Made by a program: the position numbers and the translations under genes. The notes under the pieces were generated by a model. It did no database searches. It had not been told where the DNA came from and worked only from the letters and a program-made list of their open reading frames with translations. From Clostridia bacterium (lineage in GTDB: Bacteria; Bacillota; Clostridia; Christensenellales; Aristaeellaceae), in the NCBI GenBank assembly GCA_017473345.1, contig JAFULL010000002.1, forward strand, positions 1 to 38,872: 38,872 nt of DNA, written 5' to 3'. Within the stretch, counting starts at the first letter, position 1, and every line of letters begins with the position of its first letter. Positions 5,982 through 15,200 of the stretch are shown here, in pieces.

Positions 5982-7355
5982 TCATTTCAGCAGGTTAAAA
6001 TCTTCTCGAGTACCGTCTGCATTGCGGATCGTCAGCGTGCCGTCCGCCAGCACAAAGGCGCAGTGATTTGCCCCTGCGCTCAGCGCCAGCACCGGCTGAT
6101 CAAATGCAAAGTCAAACCGGCTGCTGCCAAAGGCATGTGCACTGACACTGCCTTCATCGTCAAGCATCAGTGCGGCGTTTTCACCCGCCGACACCCGGGC
6201 GATGTTTTCCTGCGGCGTGATCAGGCCAGTGGTGGAATACAACACACCCTGTGCATCCACGCCGATGGTATAGCCTCGCGACAGGGAGACGGCGTCACAG
6301 TCAGCCGTGAGCGCAAGGCCGGGATGAGAGGCATGCAGACCGTCGGCACAGCGCACAATGACGCCGTAGCTGCCTGCCCATACAGCCTCCGCGCCGGAAA
6401 GCTCCTGCAGGAATTCGTAGCTTTGGAAGCCTGTCGAAACAACTTCACCTGTATGCAGCAGCATAAAGGTGGCGTAATCACCCGCAGCAATCGCCTTCAC
6501 ACCCGCATAAAGAGCTGTATCCGCCTGACTATGGGTATTGTCACCGCAGGCAAGTACACGGCCGTCAGCCGTCAGGCCGACCGTATGGTAAGCTCCGGCT
6601 GCAACCGCCGTCACGTTCTGCCAGCCGGAAACATCGGACTGACCATATGTGTTGTCGCCAAAGGCGCGAACCGTGCCGTCTTCCATCAGCACAACAGTAT
6701 GCGCAAAGCCCGTGGCAATGCGGTTTTCTGCCCACAGTTCAGGCTTGGGAACCGGCGTGGGAGTAGGCACAGGCGTGGGCACAGCCGTTGCGGCAACAAG
6801 CGTCTGCACTTCCGGTTCAGGCGTCGGAAGCGGCGTGGGCGACGGCGTGGGACTGGGAGTAGGCATGGGACTGGGCGTGGGCGTCGGCAAACTGGCCTGA
6901 TAGGCGCTTTGCGCCACCTGATAGAGAGACTGTGCAGGCTCGTACTGCTTTACCTCAGCCGCTGTGCGCGCAGCGCGCAGATGCTCGCCCTGTTCGTACA
7001 GCTTCAGCGCTATGTGGTAGGTGCACTGCATGCGCAGTTCTTCGGTCTGTTCATCTGTTTCAATGCTGTCCAGCATTTCCAGCGCCAGCTCATGGTCGCC
7101 GTTATAGTCGGCAAGAGAAGCGCACTCCAGTACCGCAAGGCGGTAGAGCGGTTCCTCTGCATTCACTTCCAGCCAGGCAAGGCTTTCCTGCATATGCTCA
7201 TACTCAGCGGCAAAGGCTGCGTCACGCGCCGCCTGATGGGTTAGCTCAGGTCGCTTCTGCACATACAGCCACACTACAGTGGTCAAAGCCACGGCCAAAA
7301 TCAGCGACAGGATGACCGCGCGGCGCACGAAGCGTGTATTGTTGTTTTCACTCAT
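5982..7355 (-). CDS. Membrane-anchored RCC1-repeat protein
   Basis: A 457-residue protein. An N-terminal membrane anchor (about 12-30) is followed by a helical region (35-150), possibly TPR-like, then a Thr-Pro-rich linker (about 155-205), then RCC1-type beta-propeller repeats to the C terminus (for example VTAVAAGAYHTVGLTADGRV and VSAGENAALMLDDEGSV). The propeller should sit outside the cell. RCC1-like propellers in bacteria usually bind proteins or glycans. Start ATG has GGAGG upstream, 12 bp after the DHHW gene, so it is the third gene of the O-acylation cassette. Role in that cassette unknown. Confidence 0.82.
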   Translation of the reverse strand: MSENNNTRFVRRAVILSLILAVALTTVVWLYVQKRPELTHQAARDAAFAAEYEHMQESLAWLEVNAEEPLYRLAVLECASLADYNGDHELALEMLDSIETDEQTEELRMQCTYHIALKLYEQGEHLRAARTAAEVKQYEPAQSLYQVAQSAYQASLPTPTPSPMPTPSPTPSPTPLPTPEPEVQTLVAATAVPTPVPTPTPVPKPELWAENRIATGFAHTVVLMEDGTVRAFGDNTYGQSDVSGWQNVTAVAAGAYHTVGLTADGRVLACGDNTHSQADTALYAGVKAIAAGDYATFMLLHTGEVVSTGFQSYEFLQELSGAEAVWAGSYGVIVRCADGLHASHPGLALTADCDAVSLSRGYTIGVDAQGVLYSTTGLITPQENIARVSAGENAALMLDDEGSVSAHAFGSSRFDFAFDQPVLALSAGANHCAFVLADGTLTIRNADGTREDFNLLK

Positions 7356-7367
7356 GCTGCGGCCTCC

Positions 7368-8882
7368 TTATTCACTGATGGCGTTCCAGAAAACTTCCAG
7401 ACTGTTGCGGGAATTGATACCGTTGCTGGTGGACAGCACCACGTAGATATCGTCGATGCCGTGGTACTTCACCAGTTCGGTAAAGGTGCCGCCTGCTTCC
7501 TTTTTATCAAAGTAGCTGCCGCGCAGGTCGGTCATGTGCACCTCGCCGTAGTATGGCAGCATATAGGGCAGGAACACATTGCCAAACGAGTCGCTGATGA
7601 GCAGCGCCTTTCGGTTGCTGCCAAAGCCCGTGTCAAACCTGCGCCACGGCGTGCGGGTGTTGTTGATATAACCCGTGTACTTGACCGATTTGTAATGCAT
7701 GAAGTCGATCTCGGTTTCATCATTCAGGTTCTTGACTACATAGCTGTGCACAGGAGACAACGGATAAAGGAAATGCAGCCAGTCTTCACGGCCCACCTTG
7801 TCCTTGCCCAGTCTGCGGCTGAGGTACTCATATTCCTCATACGGCACCGACGGGTAGCCGCGCGACTGCATCACTGCATCTGCGGCATACCATGCGCCCA
7901 GCGGCGTCCAGTGGTGATCGGTATAGTAATAGATATCCTGCTTGGCAACAAGCGCATCATTGAGGATGGCCGGTACGTCGTGAACGGTCACGCCGTTTAC
8001 GACCTGCGTCTGCAGGGCTTCCTCCATGGTGCTTTCCCAGCCGGTATAGCTGGACTTGGCCACAGACAGGCGCTTGCCGACCGATGCGACTGGCACATGC
8101 AGATAATGCACCTCGCCATCTTCGGGCAGCAGGGTTTTGAGATGGTTGAGGTTGTGGGCAAAAATTTCGAGATTTGCCGCCTTGTAGGAGTAGATCTGAT
8201 TGTTCTCCTCACCCAGCAGTGTAAGCGTATACTCCGACCCTTTTTCCAGAGGCACGATCACTTTGGGCGTTGCTGTCGGAGTGGGCGTGGGAGCAGCCGT
8301 GGGTTCGGCCGTAACCACCGGCTCAGCTGTCGTTTCAGGGGTAGAAGTCGCTGCCGGCGCATTGACGGGTTCGACCGTCGGCGTGCTGGTTGGCACGACT
8401 GTCGGAGTTCCCGTAGGAGCAGCTGTTGGCGTCGGGATCGCAGTGGGCGTTGGAACGGGCGTTGCTGCAGGCGTTGGTTCAGCGATGAGCTCTCTTTCCT
8501 CAGCAGGCTCATCCGCCCAGTCTTCCTCCTCTTCCATGCCCAATTCAGCATCAGCGGCCAGCAGCTCATTGGTGCGTGCCTCTTCCTGCATCTGACGCTG
8601 TTCTTCGGTCTGCTTGTCAAACACGTCCAGCACGCCATTCGTCAGTTCGACCACCTGAGCACGTGCAAAGAACCCGTCGGAAAGGAAATCCTCGATCCCG
8701 GCGAAAAACTCACCGCTTGCAAGCGTCTGCTGCGTCAGTTCAGGGAAACCGGCCAGCATGCGGTTTTCATCTTCCGAAACACGCGCCTCACGCGGAGCGA
8801 GCAGCGCCAGTAGCACGCCCAGGCACAGGCAGCCCATCAGCCACCACAGCGTCGTCAGAAAGGAACCCTTGTTGTTCTTCAT
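7368..8882 (-). CDS. DHHW / AlgX-like SGNH-type acetyltransferase accessory protein
   Basis: A 504-residue protein with an N-terminal membrane anchor (9-29), an acidic stretch (115-133), a long Thr-Pro-Ala linker (135-205) and a C-terminal SGNH-like domain. The signature TDHHWT (321-326) matches the DHHW family, and LLISDSFGN looks like the nucleophile block. DHHW/AlgX/AlgJ-type proteins transfer or handle acetyl groups on extracellular polysaccharides and work with an MBOAT membrane acyltransferase, which is the next gene upstream (12 bp away). The linker probably lets the domain reach into the cell wall. Polysaccharide target unknown. Confidence 0.85.
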   Translation of the reverse strand: MKNNKGSFLTTLWWLMGCLCLGVLLALLAPREARVSEDENRMLAGFPELTQQTLASGEFFAGIEDFLSDGFFARAQVVELTNGVLDVFDKQTEEQRQMQEEARTNELLAADAELGMEEEEDWADEPAEERELIAEPTPAATPVPTPTAIPTPTAAPTGTPTVVPTSTPTVEPVNAPAATSTPETTAEPVVTAEPTAAPTPTPTATPKVIVPLEKGSEYTLTLLGEENNQIYSYKAANLEIFAHNLNHLKTLLPEDGEVHYLHVPVASVGKRLSVAKSSYTGWESTMEEALQTQVVNGVTVHDVPAILNDALVAKQDIYYYTDHHWTPLGAWYAADAVMQSRGYPSVPYEEYEYLSRRLGKDKVGREDWLHFLYPLSPVHSYVVKNLNDETEIDFMHYKSVKYTGYINNTRTPWRRFDTGFGSNRKALLISDSFGNVFLPYMLPYYGEVHMTDLRGSYFDKKEAGGTFTELVKYHGIDDIYVVLSTSNGINSRNSLEVFWNAISE

Positions 8883-8894
8883 ACATTCACCCTG

Positions 8895-10286
8895 TTAAAA
8901 ACGGAAATAGATAAAGGGATTGTAGCTCTGCCCCACGATGAGCAGTACGGAAAGGATGAACACCACTGTCAGCCACACTGTCTGCAGCGGGCGCAGGCGG
9001 TCCAGCACATCCGTGCGCACAGCGCGCCACAGCGGGAAGGCCGCAGCCAGCGCAAGCAGCGGGAACCACGAATACTGATTGACCACAATCCACAGTTCGC
9101 TGGTGATCAGCTCCACGCCACCCAGGCCGAACATGGCGCTGAGATAGGTTGCCAGCTGCGCCGTATCAGTAAAGTAGAAAATGATCCAGCCGACCAGCAC
9201 AAGCGCATAGGTCATCAGCCCGCGAAGCAGCCCCGGCAGCTTGTCCAGTAGCGTTTTGAACACGAAGCGTTCCAGCGCGATCAGCACAAAGTAATACAGG
9301 CCCCACAGCACAAAGTTGACGTCCGCGCCGTGCCACAGGCCGGTCAGCGACCACACCACCAGCAGGTTGAACAGCTGCCTTGCTCGGCTGCAGCGGTTGC
9401 CGCCCAGCGGGATGTACAGATACTCGCGGAAGAACTTGCCAAGCGAAATATGCCACCTGCGCCAGAACTCGGCAATGCCCTTGCTCATGTAGGGATAGTC
9501 GAAGTTCTCCAGATAGTGGAAGCCGAACAATCTGCCCATGCCAATGGCCATATCGGAATAGCCTGAAAAATCAAAATAGATCTGCAGGGAATACAGCACT
9601 GCCATATACCATGTGCCGGCAACGCTCATGCCGTACAGCGCCTGATTGCCCACCACGTCGCTGACGATCATGCCGCAGATATTGGCCAGAATGACCTTCT
9701 TGCCAAGACCCGTGGCAAAGCGCTTCATGCCTGCGGTAAAGTCGTCCATGGTGATGGCACGTTCCCGCAGTTGACTGTATACATCCTTGTAGCACACGAT
9801 GGGGCCCGCCACCAGCTGCGGAAAACAGCCGATATACAGCAGCAGATCCAGCGGGCGCGGCTGATATAGTTCGCGCTCGCGGTAGACGTCCACCGCATAG
9901 GTAACGATCTGGAATGTGAAAAAGGAGATGCCCAGCGGCATTACAACTGTTTTGAGCGTGATGCCAGCCAGCCCCAGCACCGGGGAAAGCAGAAAACCGG
10001 CATACTTCACATACAAAAGCACGCCCATGGGGCCCAGCACCGCTACTGCAAGCGCCGCACGGCGCATCCAGCTTTTTTCGCTTTTGGCGATCACAGCCGA
10101 GCAAGCCCACACCAGCAGCGTAAGCCCGATCAGTGCAAATACCCACACAGGCTCGCCCCATGCATAAAACACCAGCGATGCAATGAGCAGCACCGCATTC
10201 TTGCCGCTGGTTTTGGGCATGGCAAAGTACAGTCCCACCGTCAGCGGCAGGAAGAACAATAAAAACGTCAGGCTGGAAAAGACCAA
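8895..10286 (-). CDS. MBOAT-family membrane O-acyltransferase (AlgI/DltB-like)
   Basis: A 463-residue polytopic protein that starts MVFSSLTFLLFFLP, typical for the AlgI branch. The start is TTG at 10286; a stop lies in frame just upstream and AAGGGA provides the binding site. MBOAT hallmarks: LQIYFDFSGYSDMAIGMGRL (235-254), EFWRRWHISLGKFFREYLYI (273-292) and GLWHGADVNFVLWG with the invariant His319. The protein moves acyl (usually acetyl) groups across the membrane for polysaccharide O-acylation. First gene of the MBOAT-DHHW-RCC1 operon. Confidence 0.92.
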   Translation of the reverse strand: MVFSSLTFLLFFLPLTVGLYFAMPKTSGKNAVLLIASLVFYAWGEPVWVFALIGLTLLVWACSAVIAKSEKSWMRRAALAVAVLGPMGVLLYVKYAGFLLSPVLGLAGITLKTVVMPLGISFFTFQIVTYAVDVYRERELYQPRPLDLLLYIGCFPQLVAGPIVCYKDVYSQLRERAITMDDFTAGMKRFATGLGKKVILANICGMIVSDVVGNQALYGMSVAGTWYMAVLYSLQIYFDFSGYSDMAIGMGRLFGFHYLENFDYPYMSKGIAEFWRRWHISLGKFFREYLYIPLGGNRCSRARQLFNLLVVWSLTGLWHGADVNFVLWGLYYFVLIALERFVFKTLLDKLPGLLRGLMTYALVLVGWIIFYFTDTAQLATYLSAMFGLGGVELITSELWIVVNQYSWFPLLALAAAFPLWRAVRTDVLDRLRPLQTVWLTVVFILSVLLIVGQSYNPFIYFRF

Positions 10287-10329
10287 CCGCCATCATCCCT
10301 TCGTAAAGAGCATTCATTTCCAGTTTCCT

Positions 10330-10358
10330 ATTATAAATGCGGCGCGAAGGGATGTCAA
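10330..10358 (-). promoter_or_regulatory. Consensus promoter of the MBOAT-DHHW-RCC1 operon
   Basis: On the minus strand TTGACA (10353-10358) and TATAAT (10330-10335), both perfect, are 17 bp apart, about 44 bp before the TTG start of the acyltransferase. Confidence 0.82.
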
Positions 10359-10360
10359 AT

Positions 10361-10393
10361 AAAGGTTCCCGGCGATCCGACCGGGAACCTTCC
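10361..10393 (-). terminator. Terminator of the secreted protein gene
   Basis: AAGGTTCCCGG paired with CCGGGAACCTT (8-nt loop) directly after the stop codon of the upstream gene, with a short T-rich tail on the minus strand. It abuts the next promoter. Confidence 0.75.
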
Positions 10394-11206
10394 TTATTTG
10401 GTGCTTTTCAGTATGTCGCCTGTGGAAGCATCCAGCGGGATGCTGAAATCCCTCGGCGGGCAGCGCCGGTAGCGCAGTTCTGCGTCCGGCATGTCGCCCT
10501 TGTGCCATTTATGGTACTGGGTATCGTAGCCAAATACCCGCCAGATGGGCGTAATGACGGTTGCGCCGTTTTTCTTCTGCTTGCCGTACCACAGTTCGAT
10601 ACCGTCTACTGCCTTGAGCTTATCGTCGTCCATGCGCTGCTGAATCCAGCCTGTGATCTCCTCAAAAGGAACAAAATCGATTTCCCACGCTTTGTCTGCT
10701 GGCACGTCCATATATGACATTGACAGTTCCCAGCCGTCTTCCTGACGGCTGAACCACATGTAATTGCCCATTCCAGCGCCGTTGCACACGGGGATACCAT
10801 TGGCGAGTACAGCGCAGTTAAGTCTTGGCCAGTTTTGACCGATGATGGTTTTATGAACCGCAAAATCCCATGGCAGGTTCAGCTTTTGCATTGTTTTTTC
10901 AAACATGGCATGAATATTGTCGTCTGTGCCGTCGTCAGGCAGCAGCAGATGGATGCGTCCCATTCCTGTATCGCGCTGCACAGCGTCGCCAAAAACAGCC
11001 GCGAGTTTCTCTTGATCCACCGGCATGGTCTGGATATACATGGCAGGTGCAGCGGTGAAATCAGGCACAGTCACAGGCACTGTCACATCCGTTCCATCCA
11101 GCCGAAACGTCACGCTCTTTGGAATCTGCAGTTCATCAAACGTAAGGGCACATGCGCTGCTGCAAAGCAGGAGGCCTGCCAAAATCAAACACAGCCACTT
11201 TTTCAT
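10394..11206 (-). CDS. Secreted protein of unknown function (270 aa)
   Basis: The ATG at 11206 with GGGGAGG upstream opens a 270-residue protein with a signal peptide (MKKWLCLILAGLLLC) and an Ala-Cys-Ala cleavage site near residue 20. The remainder is a globular extracellular domain without repeats or membrane segments; I do not recognise a family. A longer open frame upstream lacks a ribosome binding site. The gene is monocistronic: a terminator follows at once and the divergent pheST leader begins about 55 bp upstream. Confidence 0.75.
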   Translation of the reverse strand: MKKWLCLILAGLLLCSSACALTFDELQIPKSVTFRLDGTDVTVPVTVPDFTAAPAMYIQTMPVDQEKLAAVFGDAVQRDTGMGRIHLLLPDDGTDDNIHAMFEKTMQKLNLPWDFAVHKTIIGQNWPRLNCAVLANGIPVCNGAGMGNYMWFSRQEDGWELSMSYMDVPADKAWEIDFVPFEEITGWIQQRMDDDKLKAVDGIELWYGKQKKNGATVITPIWRVFGYDTQYHKWHKGDMPDAELRYRRCPPRDFSIPLDASTGDILKSTK

Positions 11207-11260
11207 TCCATCCTCCCCTTTCTGCCTGTAAGACGCCCGAAAGTCTGAAAACGTAACAGC

Positions 11261-11289
11261 TTGCAAAACTTTCAAACCCATGCTATAAT
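11261..11289 (+). promoter_or_regulatory. pheST promoter
   Basis: TTGCAA (11261-11266) and TATAAT (11284-11289) with a 17-bp spacer. The start predicted near 11296 begins the T-box leader. Confidence 0.75.
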
Positions 11290-11295
11290 ACCATT

Positions 11296-11543
11296 CGCTA
11301 TGACGAAGAACGCCCCCGCACAGCGCTTTCGTTTCAGAGAGGACGGCAATTGCTGCAAGCCGTCTACGCAAGGCCGCGGGTCATTCGCTTCCGAGCTTTT
11401 CCTTTGAACATTGCAGTAGGAGGAAACGGTTCAGCCCCGTTACCGGCCCAGAGCGCGCAGACTGTGTCTGTGCGGAATTTGGGTGGTACAACGGAGCAGA
11501 CCTTCGTCCCATGAGCGTCATGGGAGCGAAGGCTTTTCTTTTA
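11296..11543 (+). promoter_or_regulatory. T-box leader (tRNA-Phe sensing) with terminator, upstream of pheS
   Basis: The leader has the AGAGAG element and distal stem I (GACGGC/GCCGTC with loop GCTGCAAG), closing arms ATGAC/GTCAT, and the T-box core TGGGTGGTAC at 11480-11489. A terminator follows: CCTTCG...CCATGA paired with TCATGGG...CGAAGG (11501-11532) and a T-rich tail. The probable specifier codon is TTC (Phe) at 11384-11386, placed by its position before the CTTCCGAGC end of stem I. Uncharged tRNA-Phe would pair with the specifier and T-box and allow read-through into pheST. T-box identity is firm; the specifier position is less certain. Confidence 0.9.
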
Positions 11544-11575
11544 TCACCGAACCATACAACGAGGAGGAACTTACC

Positions 11576-12604
11576 ATGTCTGTTGTGGATACCCTGCGTG
11601 AGATCCGCGAGCGTGTCGAAAGCGAGCTTGGCTCCATCGATACCTCCGCTGCGCTGGATGCCCTGCGCGTGAAGGTGCTGGGCAAGAAGGGCGAGCTGAC
11701 CGCTCTGCTCAAGGGCATGGGCCAGCTGGCCCCGGAAGATCGCCCCAAGGTCGGCGCTCAGATCAACGAAGTGCGCGCCTGGCTGACCGAAAAGATGGAT
11801 GAGGCCCAGGAGCGCATCCATAACGCCGAGCAGGAAGCCGCTATGAAGGCCGAAACCATCGACGTGACCGAACCCCGCGCCCTGCCCACCGTGGGCAGCG
11901 CCCACCCCATCACCCTGGTGATGAACGAGCTGATCGAGTGCTTCAGCGGCATGGGCTTTGACGTCATGGAAGGTCCCGAGGTCGAGCTGGATCATTACAA
12001 CTTCGAACTCATGAACCTGCCCAAGAACCATCCCGCCCGCGACGCGCAGGATACCTTCTACATGGACGACAACATCGTTCTGCGCACCCACACCAGCCCC
12101 ATGCAGGCCCGCGCCATGCTCACCCGTCCCCTGCCCATCCGCATCATCTGCCCCGGCCGTGTGTACCGTGCCGACGAAGTCGACGCCACCCATAGCCCTG
12201 TGTTCCATCAGATGGAAGGTCTGGTCATCGACGAGCATGTCAAGATGAGCGACCTGCGCGGCACGCTGGAAGCGTTCGCCAAAAAGCTGTACGGCGAAGG
12301 CACCACCACCCGCTTCCGTCCCAGCTTCTTCCCCTTCACCGAGCCCAGCGCTGAGGTGGACATGACCTGCGTGGCCTGCCACGGCAAGGGCTGCTCCATC
12401 TGCAAGGGCACCGGCTGGATTGAGGTGCTCGGTTCCGGCATGGTGCATCCCCACGTGCTGGAGATGTGCGGCATCGACTCCACCAAGTACGCCGGCTTTG
12501 CCTTCGGCATCGGTCTGGAGCGCATCGCCATGCAGCGCTACGGCATCCGCGACATGCGCCTGCTCTACGAAGGCGACGCCCGCCTGTTCAGCCAGCTGAG
12601 GTAA
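11576..12604 (+). CDS. pheS: Phenylalanine-tRNA ligase alpha subunit
   Basis: A 342-residue protein of usual family length. An N-terminal coiled-coil (1-90) that binds tRNA is followed by the class II synthetase core: GSAHPITLVMNELIECF, the motif 2 region (RTHTSPMQARAML, then CPGRVYRADEVDATHSPVFH) and motif 3 near the end (GFAFGIGLERIAMQRYGI). The Cys-rich loop CVACHGKGCSICKGTGW is common in bacterial PheS. Start ATG 11576 has GAGGAGG nine bases upstream; an upstream in-frame start lies inside the T-box terminator and is not used. Works as alpha2beta2 with PheT downstream. Confidence 0.97.
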   Translation: MSVVDTLREIRERVESELGSIDTSAALDALRVKVLGKKGELTALLKGMGQLAPEDRPKVGAQINEVRAWLTEKMDEAQERIHNAEQEAAMKAETIDVTEPRALPTVGSAHPITLVMNELIECFSGMGFDVMEGPEVELDHYNFELMNLPKNHPARDAQDTFYMDDNIVLRTHTSPMQARAMLTRPLPIRIICPGRVYRADEVDATHSPVFHQMEGLVIDEHVKMSDLRGTLEAFAKKLYGEGTTTRFRPSFFPFTEPSAEVDMTCVACHGKGCSICKGTGWIEVLGSGMVHPHVLEMCGIDSTKYAGFAFGIGLERIAMQRYGIRDMRLLYEGDARLFSQLR

Positions 12605-12620
12605 GGGGGAGGGACGCTGC

Positions 12621-12776
12621 GGGGCTCCGCCCCACACCCCGCTTAAGGGCTTTGCCCTTAAGAATCCCATGATTGGACAGCTACGCTGTCCAAAGCAATT
12701 CAATCATTCTGCTTCTGCGCCAAGCGCAGTAAAGGGTCCAGGGTGAAACCCTGGCGGGTGCAGGGCAGCGCCCTGC
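12621..12776. repeat. Row of six short hairpins with 3-nt loops between pheS and pheT
   Basis: Six consecutive perfect inverted repeats, each with a 3-nt loop: GGGGC (12621-12633), CTTAAGGGC (12642-12662), TTGGACAGC (12673-12693), CTGCGC (12715-12729), CCAGGGT (12738-12754) and GCAGGGC (12760-12776); only the first arm is given. They fill the 192-bp gap between two genes that usually lie close together. No reading frame is credible. They may be RNA-processing or stabilising elements, or a dispersed intergenic repeat. Confidence 0.8.
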
Positions 12777-12796
12777 AAAAAAGGAGTTAGATAAAG

Positions 12797-15184
12797 ATGA
12801 AACTTGCTATGAACATGCTCAGGCAGTATGTTGACATTCCCGTCACGCCTGAGGAATACAGCGAACGCATGATCATGACCGGCACTGCCGTTGAAGGCAT
12901 CGAGGACATCGCCGAGGGCATCGAGAAGGTCGTTGTGGGCCGTGTGCTCACCTGTGAAGACGTGGAAGGCACCCATCTGCACCAGTGCACCGTGGATGTG
13001 GGTGGCGAAGAGCCCCTGCACATCGTGTGCGGCGCGCCCAACGTAAAGGCCGGCGCGCTGGTTCCCGTTGCGCTGGACGGCGCAAAGCTGCCCGGCGGCA
13101 TCAAGATCAAGAAGGGCAAGCTGCGCGGCATGGTGTCCGAAGGCATGCTGTGCGCTGCCACCGAGCTCAAGATCCCTCAGGAGCTCTACCCCAGCGTGGG
13201 TGATGAGGGCCTGCTGATCTTCAATGAAGACTATCCTGTCGGCAGCGACATCCGTCCCATCGTGGGCATTGATGATACCGCTGTTGATTTCGAAATTCTG
13301 GCCAACCGTCCCGACTGTCTGTGCGCCATGGGCATCGCCCGCGAGACCGCCGCTGCCCTGAACACCGAGTTCAAGGCTCCTGTGATCACCGTGAAGGAAG
13401 CTGGCGGCAGCTTCGATGATGAAGTCAAGGTCACCGTTGAAGCGCCTGACCTGTGCCCCCGCTATGCTGCCCGCGTCATCAAGAACGTGCGCATCAAGGA
13501 AAGCCCCCTGTGGCTGCGCAAGTATCTGCACGGCGCCGGTCTGCGTGCCATCAACAACATCGTTGATATCACCAACTATGTGATGATCGAGTACGGCCAT
13601 CCCATGCACGCCTTTGACCTGAGCAAGGTACGCGGCCGCGAGATCGTGGTTCGCCGCGCCCATGAGGGCGAAATGTTGACCACCCTGGACGGCAACGAGC
13701 ATGCCCTGCGCACCGACGACCTGGTCATCTGTGACAAGGAACGCGCCACCGGTCTTGCCGGCGTGATGGGCGGCGAGGAAAGCGAAATCGTCGAAGGCAC
13801 CACCGACGTGATGTTCGAGTGCGCCAGCTTCGACCGCACCGCCATCCGCCTCACCAGCCGTGCCCACGGCATGCGCACTGAGGCCAGCGGCCGTTTCGAG
13901 CGCGGCGTTGCCTGCGGCACCGTGATGGATGCCCTCAACCGCGCCTGCCAGCTGGTCAACGAGCTGGACGCCGGCGATGTTGTCAGCGGCTGCTTCGACT
14001 TCTATCCCAACCCCAAGCCCCAGAAGGTGATCACTGCCAATGTGCAGCGCGTGCAGGAACGCGCCGGTGTGGACATCCCCGCCGAGGACATGGTGAAGAT
14101 CATGCGCAAGCTGCAGTTTGGCTGCGAGCTGGAGGGCGATACCCTCACCGTGACCGTGCCTTCTTTCCGTGAGGATATGGACGGCGAGGCCGACGTGTGC
14201 GAAGAATGCCTGCGCATTTATGGCTACGAGCACATCGGCGCCACCAATCTGCGCGGCGAGACCACCCAGGGCGGCGTGAGCCCCATGAAGGCCCTCAAGG
14301 ACCGCATCATGCGCCTGCTGACCGGCCTTGGCTATCTGGAGATCATGAACTTCTCCTTCACCGGCGTGAGCGAGATCAAGAAGCTCGGTCTGCCCGAGGA
14401 GGATCTGCGCAACCAGTCCATGCCCATCCGCAATCCTCTGGGCGAGGATACCGCCGTTATGCGCCCCACGCTGGTATGCGACATGATGCGCACGCTGGCC
14501 TTCAACCAGAACCACTCCACCGAAACCGCCTGCCTGTATGAGATGGCTGCGGTGTTCGATCACCATCATCCCACCGAAGAGGGCCTGCCCACCGAGACTC
14601 AGACCCTGTGCCTTGGCGCCTACGGCCCCAACGTGGACTTCTTCACCGTGCGCGGCGCTCTGGAAGCCATTCTTCGCATGTGCGGCATCACCTGCGAAGT
14701 GGAAGCCGGCGGCGACTGCTACTATCATCCCGGCCGCAAGGCGAAGCTGGTTCGCGGCAGGGACGTGTTTGCTGTTCTTGGCGAAGTGCATCCTGCCGTT
14801 CGTGAAAAGTTCGACATGCCCAAGCGCGCCGTGGTAGCCGAGCTGAACCTGCAGCTGCTGCTCACCTACGCCAAGCCCATGGGCGAAATGAAGCCCCTGC
14901 CCCGTTTCCCCGCCATGCAGCGCGACCTGGCTCTGGTGATGGACGAGGCTGTGACCGTCGGCCCGCTGATGGCTGACATGCGCAAGGCTGCCGGCAAGCT
15001 GCTGGAGAGCATCGAAATGGTCGACGTCTACCGCGCCGCCCAGATCGGCGAAGGCAAGAAGTCCGTCGCGTTCTCCCTCACCTTCCGCGCGCCCGACCGC
15101 ACCCTCACCGACGAGGAAGTCACCAAGGCCATGGACAAGGTGCTCAAGACCTGTTCTGACAAGTACAGCGCCAACATTCGCTAA
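12797..15184 (+). CDS. pheT: Phenylalanine-tRNA ligase beta subunit
   Basis: A 795-residue protein of normal length. It contains the N-terminal EMAP/tRNA-binding domain (about 40-150, LHIVCGAPNVKAGALVPVA), the B3/B4 editing domain (about 210-400, with LTSRAHGMRTEASGRFERGV), the B5 DNA-binding-like domain, the catalytic-like core and the C-terminal anticodon-binding domain (PLPRFPAMQRDLALVMDE). AAGGAG lies ten bases before the ATG. It follows pheS under the same T-box leader. Confidence 0.97.
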   Translation: MKLAMNMLRQYVDIPVTPEEYSERMIMTGTAVEGIEDIAEGIEKVVVGRVLTCEDVEGTHLHQCTVDVGGEEPLHIVCGAPNVKAGALVPVALDGAKLPGGIKIKKGKLRGMVSEGMLCAATELKIPQELYPSVGDEGLLIFNEDYPVGSDIRPIVGIDDTAVDFEILANRPDCLCAMGIARETAAALNTEFKAPVITVKEAGGSFDDEVKVTVEAPDLCPRYAARVIKNVRIKESPLWLRKYLHGAGLRAINNIVDITNYVMIEYGHPMHAFDLSKVRGREIVVRRAHEGEMLTTLDGNEHALRTDDLVICDKERATGLAGVMGGEESEIVEGTTDVMFECASFDRTAIRLTSRAHGMRTEASGRFERGVACGTVMDALNRACQLVNELDAGDVVSGCFDFYPNPKPQKVITANVQRVQERAGVDIPAEDMVKIMRKLQFGCELEGDTLTVTVPSFREDMDGEADVCEECLRIYGYEHIGATNLRGETTQGGVSPMKALKDRIMRLLTGLGYLEIMNFSFTGVSEIKKLGLPEEDLRNQSMPIRNPLGEDTAVMRPTLVCDMMRTLAFNQNHSTETACLYEMAAVFDHHHPTEEGLPTETQTLCLGAYGPNVDFFTVRGALEAILRMCGITCEVEAGGDCYYHPGRKAKLVRGRDVFAVLGEVHPAVREKFDMPKRAVVAELNLQLLLTYAKPMGEMKPLPRFPAMQRDLALVMDEAVTVGPLMADMRKAAGKLLESIEMVDVYRAAQIGEGKKSVAFSLTFRAPDRTLTDEEVTKAMDKVLKTCSDKYSANIR

Positions 15185-15200
15185 GGAATGTGCTGTTTTG

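Noticed and set aside
6740..6895. Repetitive DNA resembling tandem repeats or a CRISPR-like array
   Set aside because: The periodicity comes from Thr-Pro codons in the linker of the RCC1 protein (and likewise at 8265-8475 in the DHHW protein); there are no spacers.
11483..11575. Longer pheS start inside the leader
   Set aside because: It would lie within the T-box and its terminator; the start at 11576 has a proper binding site and matches family length.
12621..12776. Hairpin row as a CRISPR or integron-type array
   Set aside because: The stems differ in sequence and there is no constant repeat.
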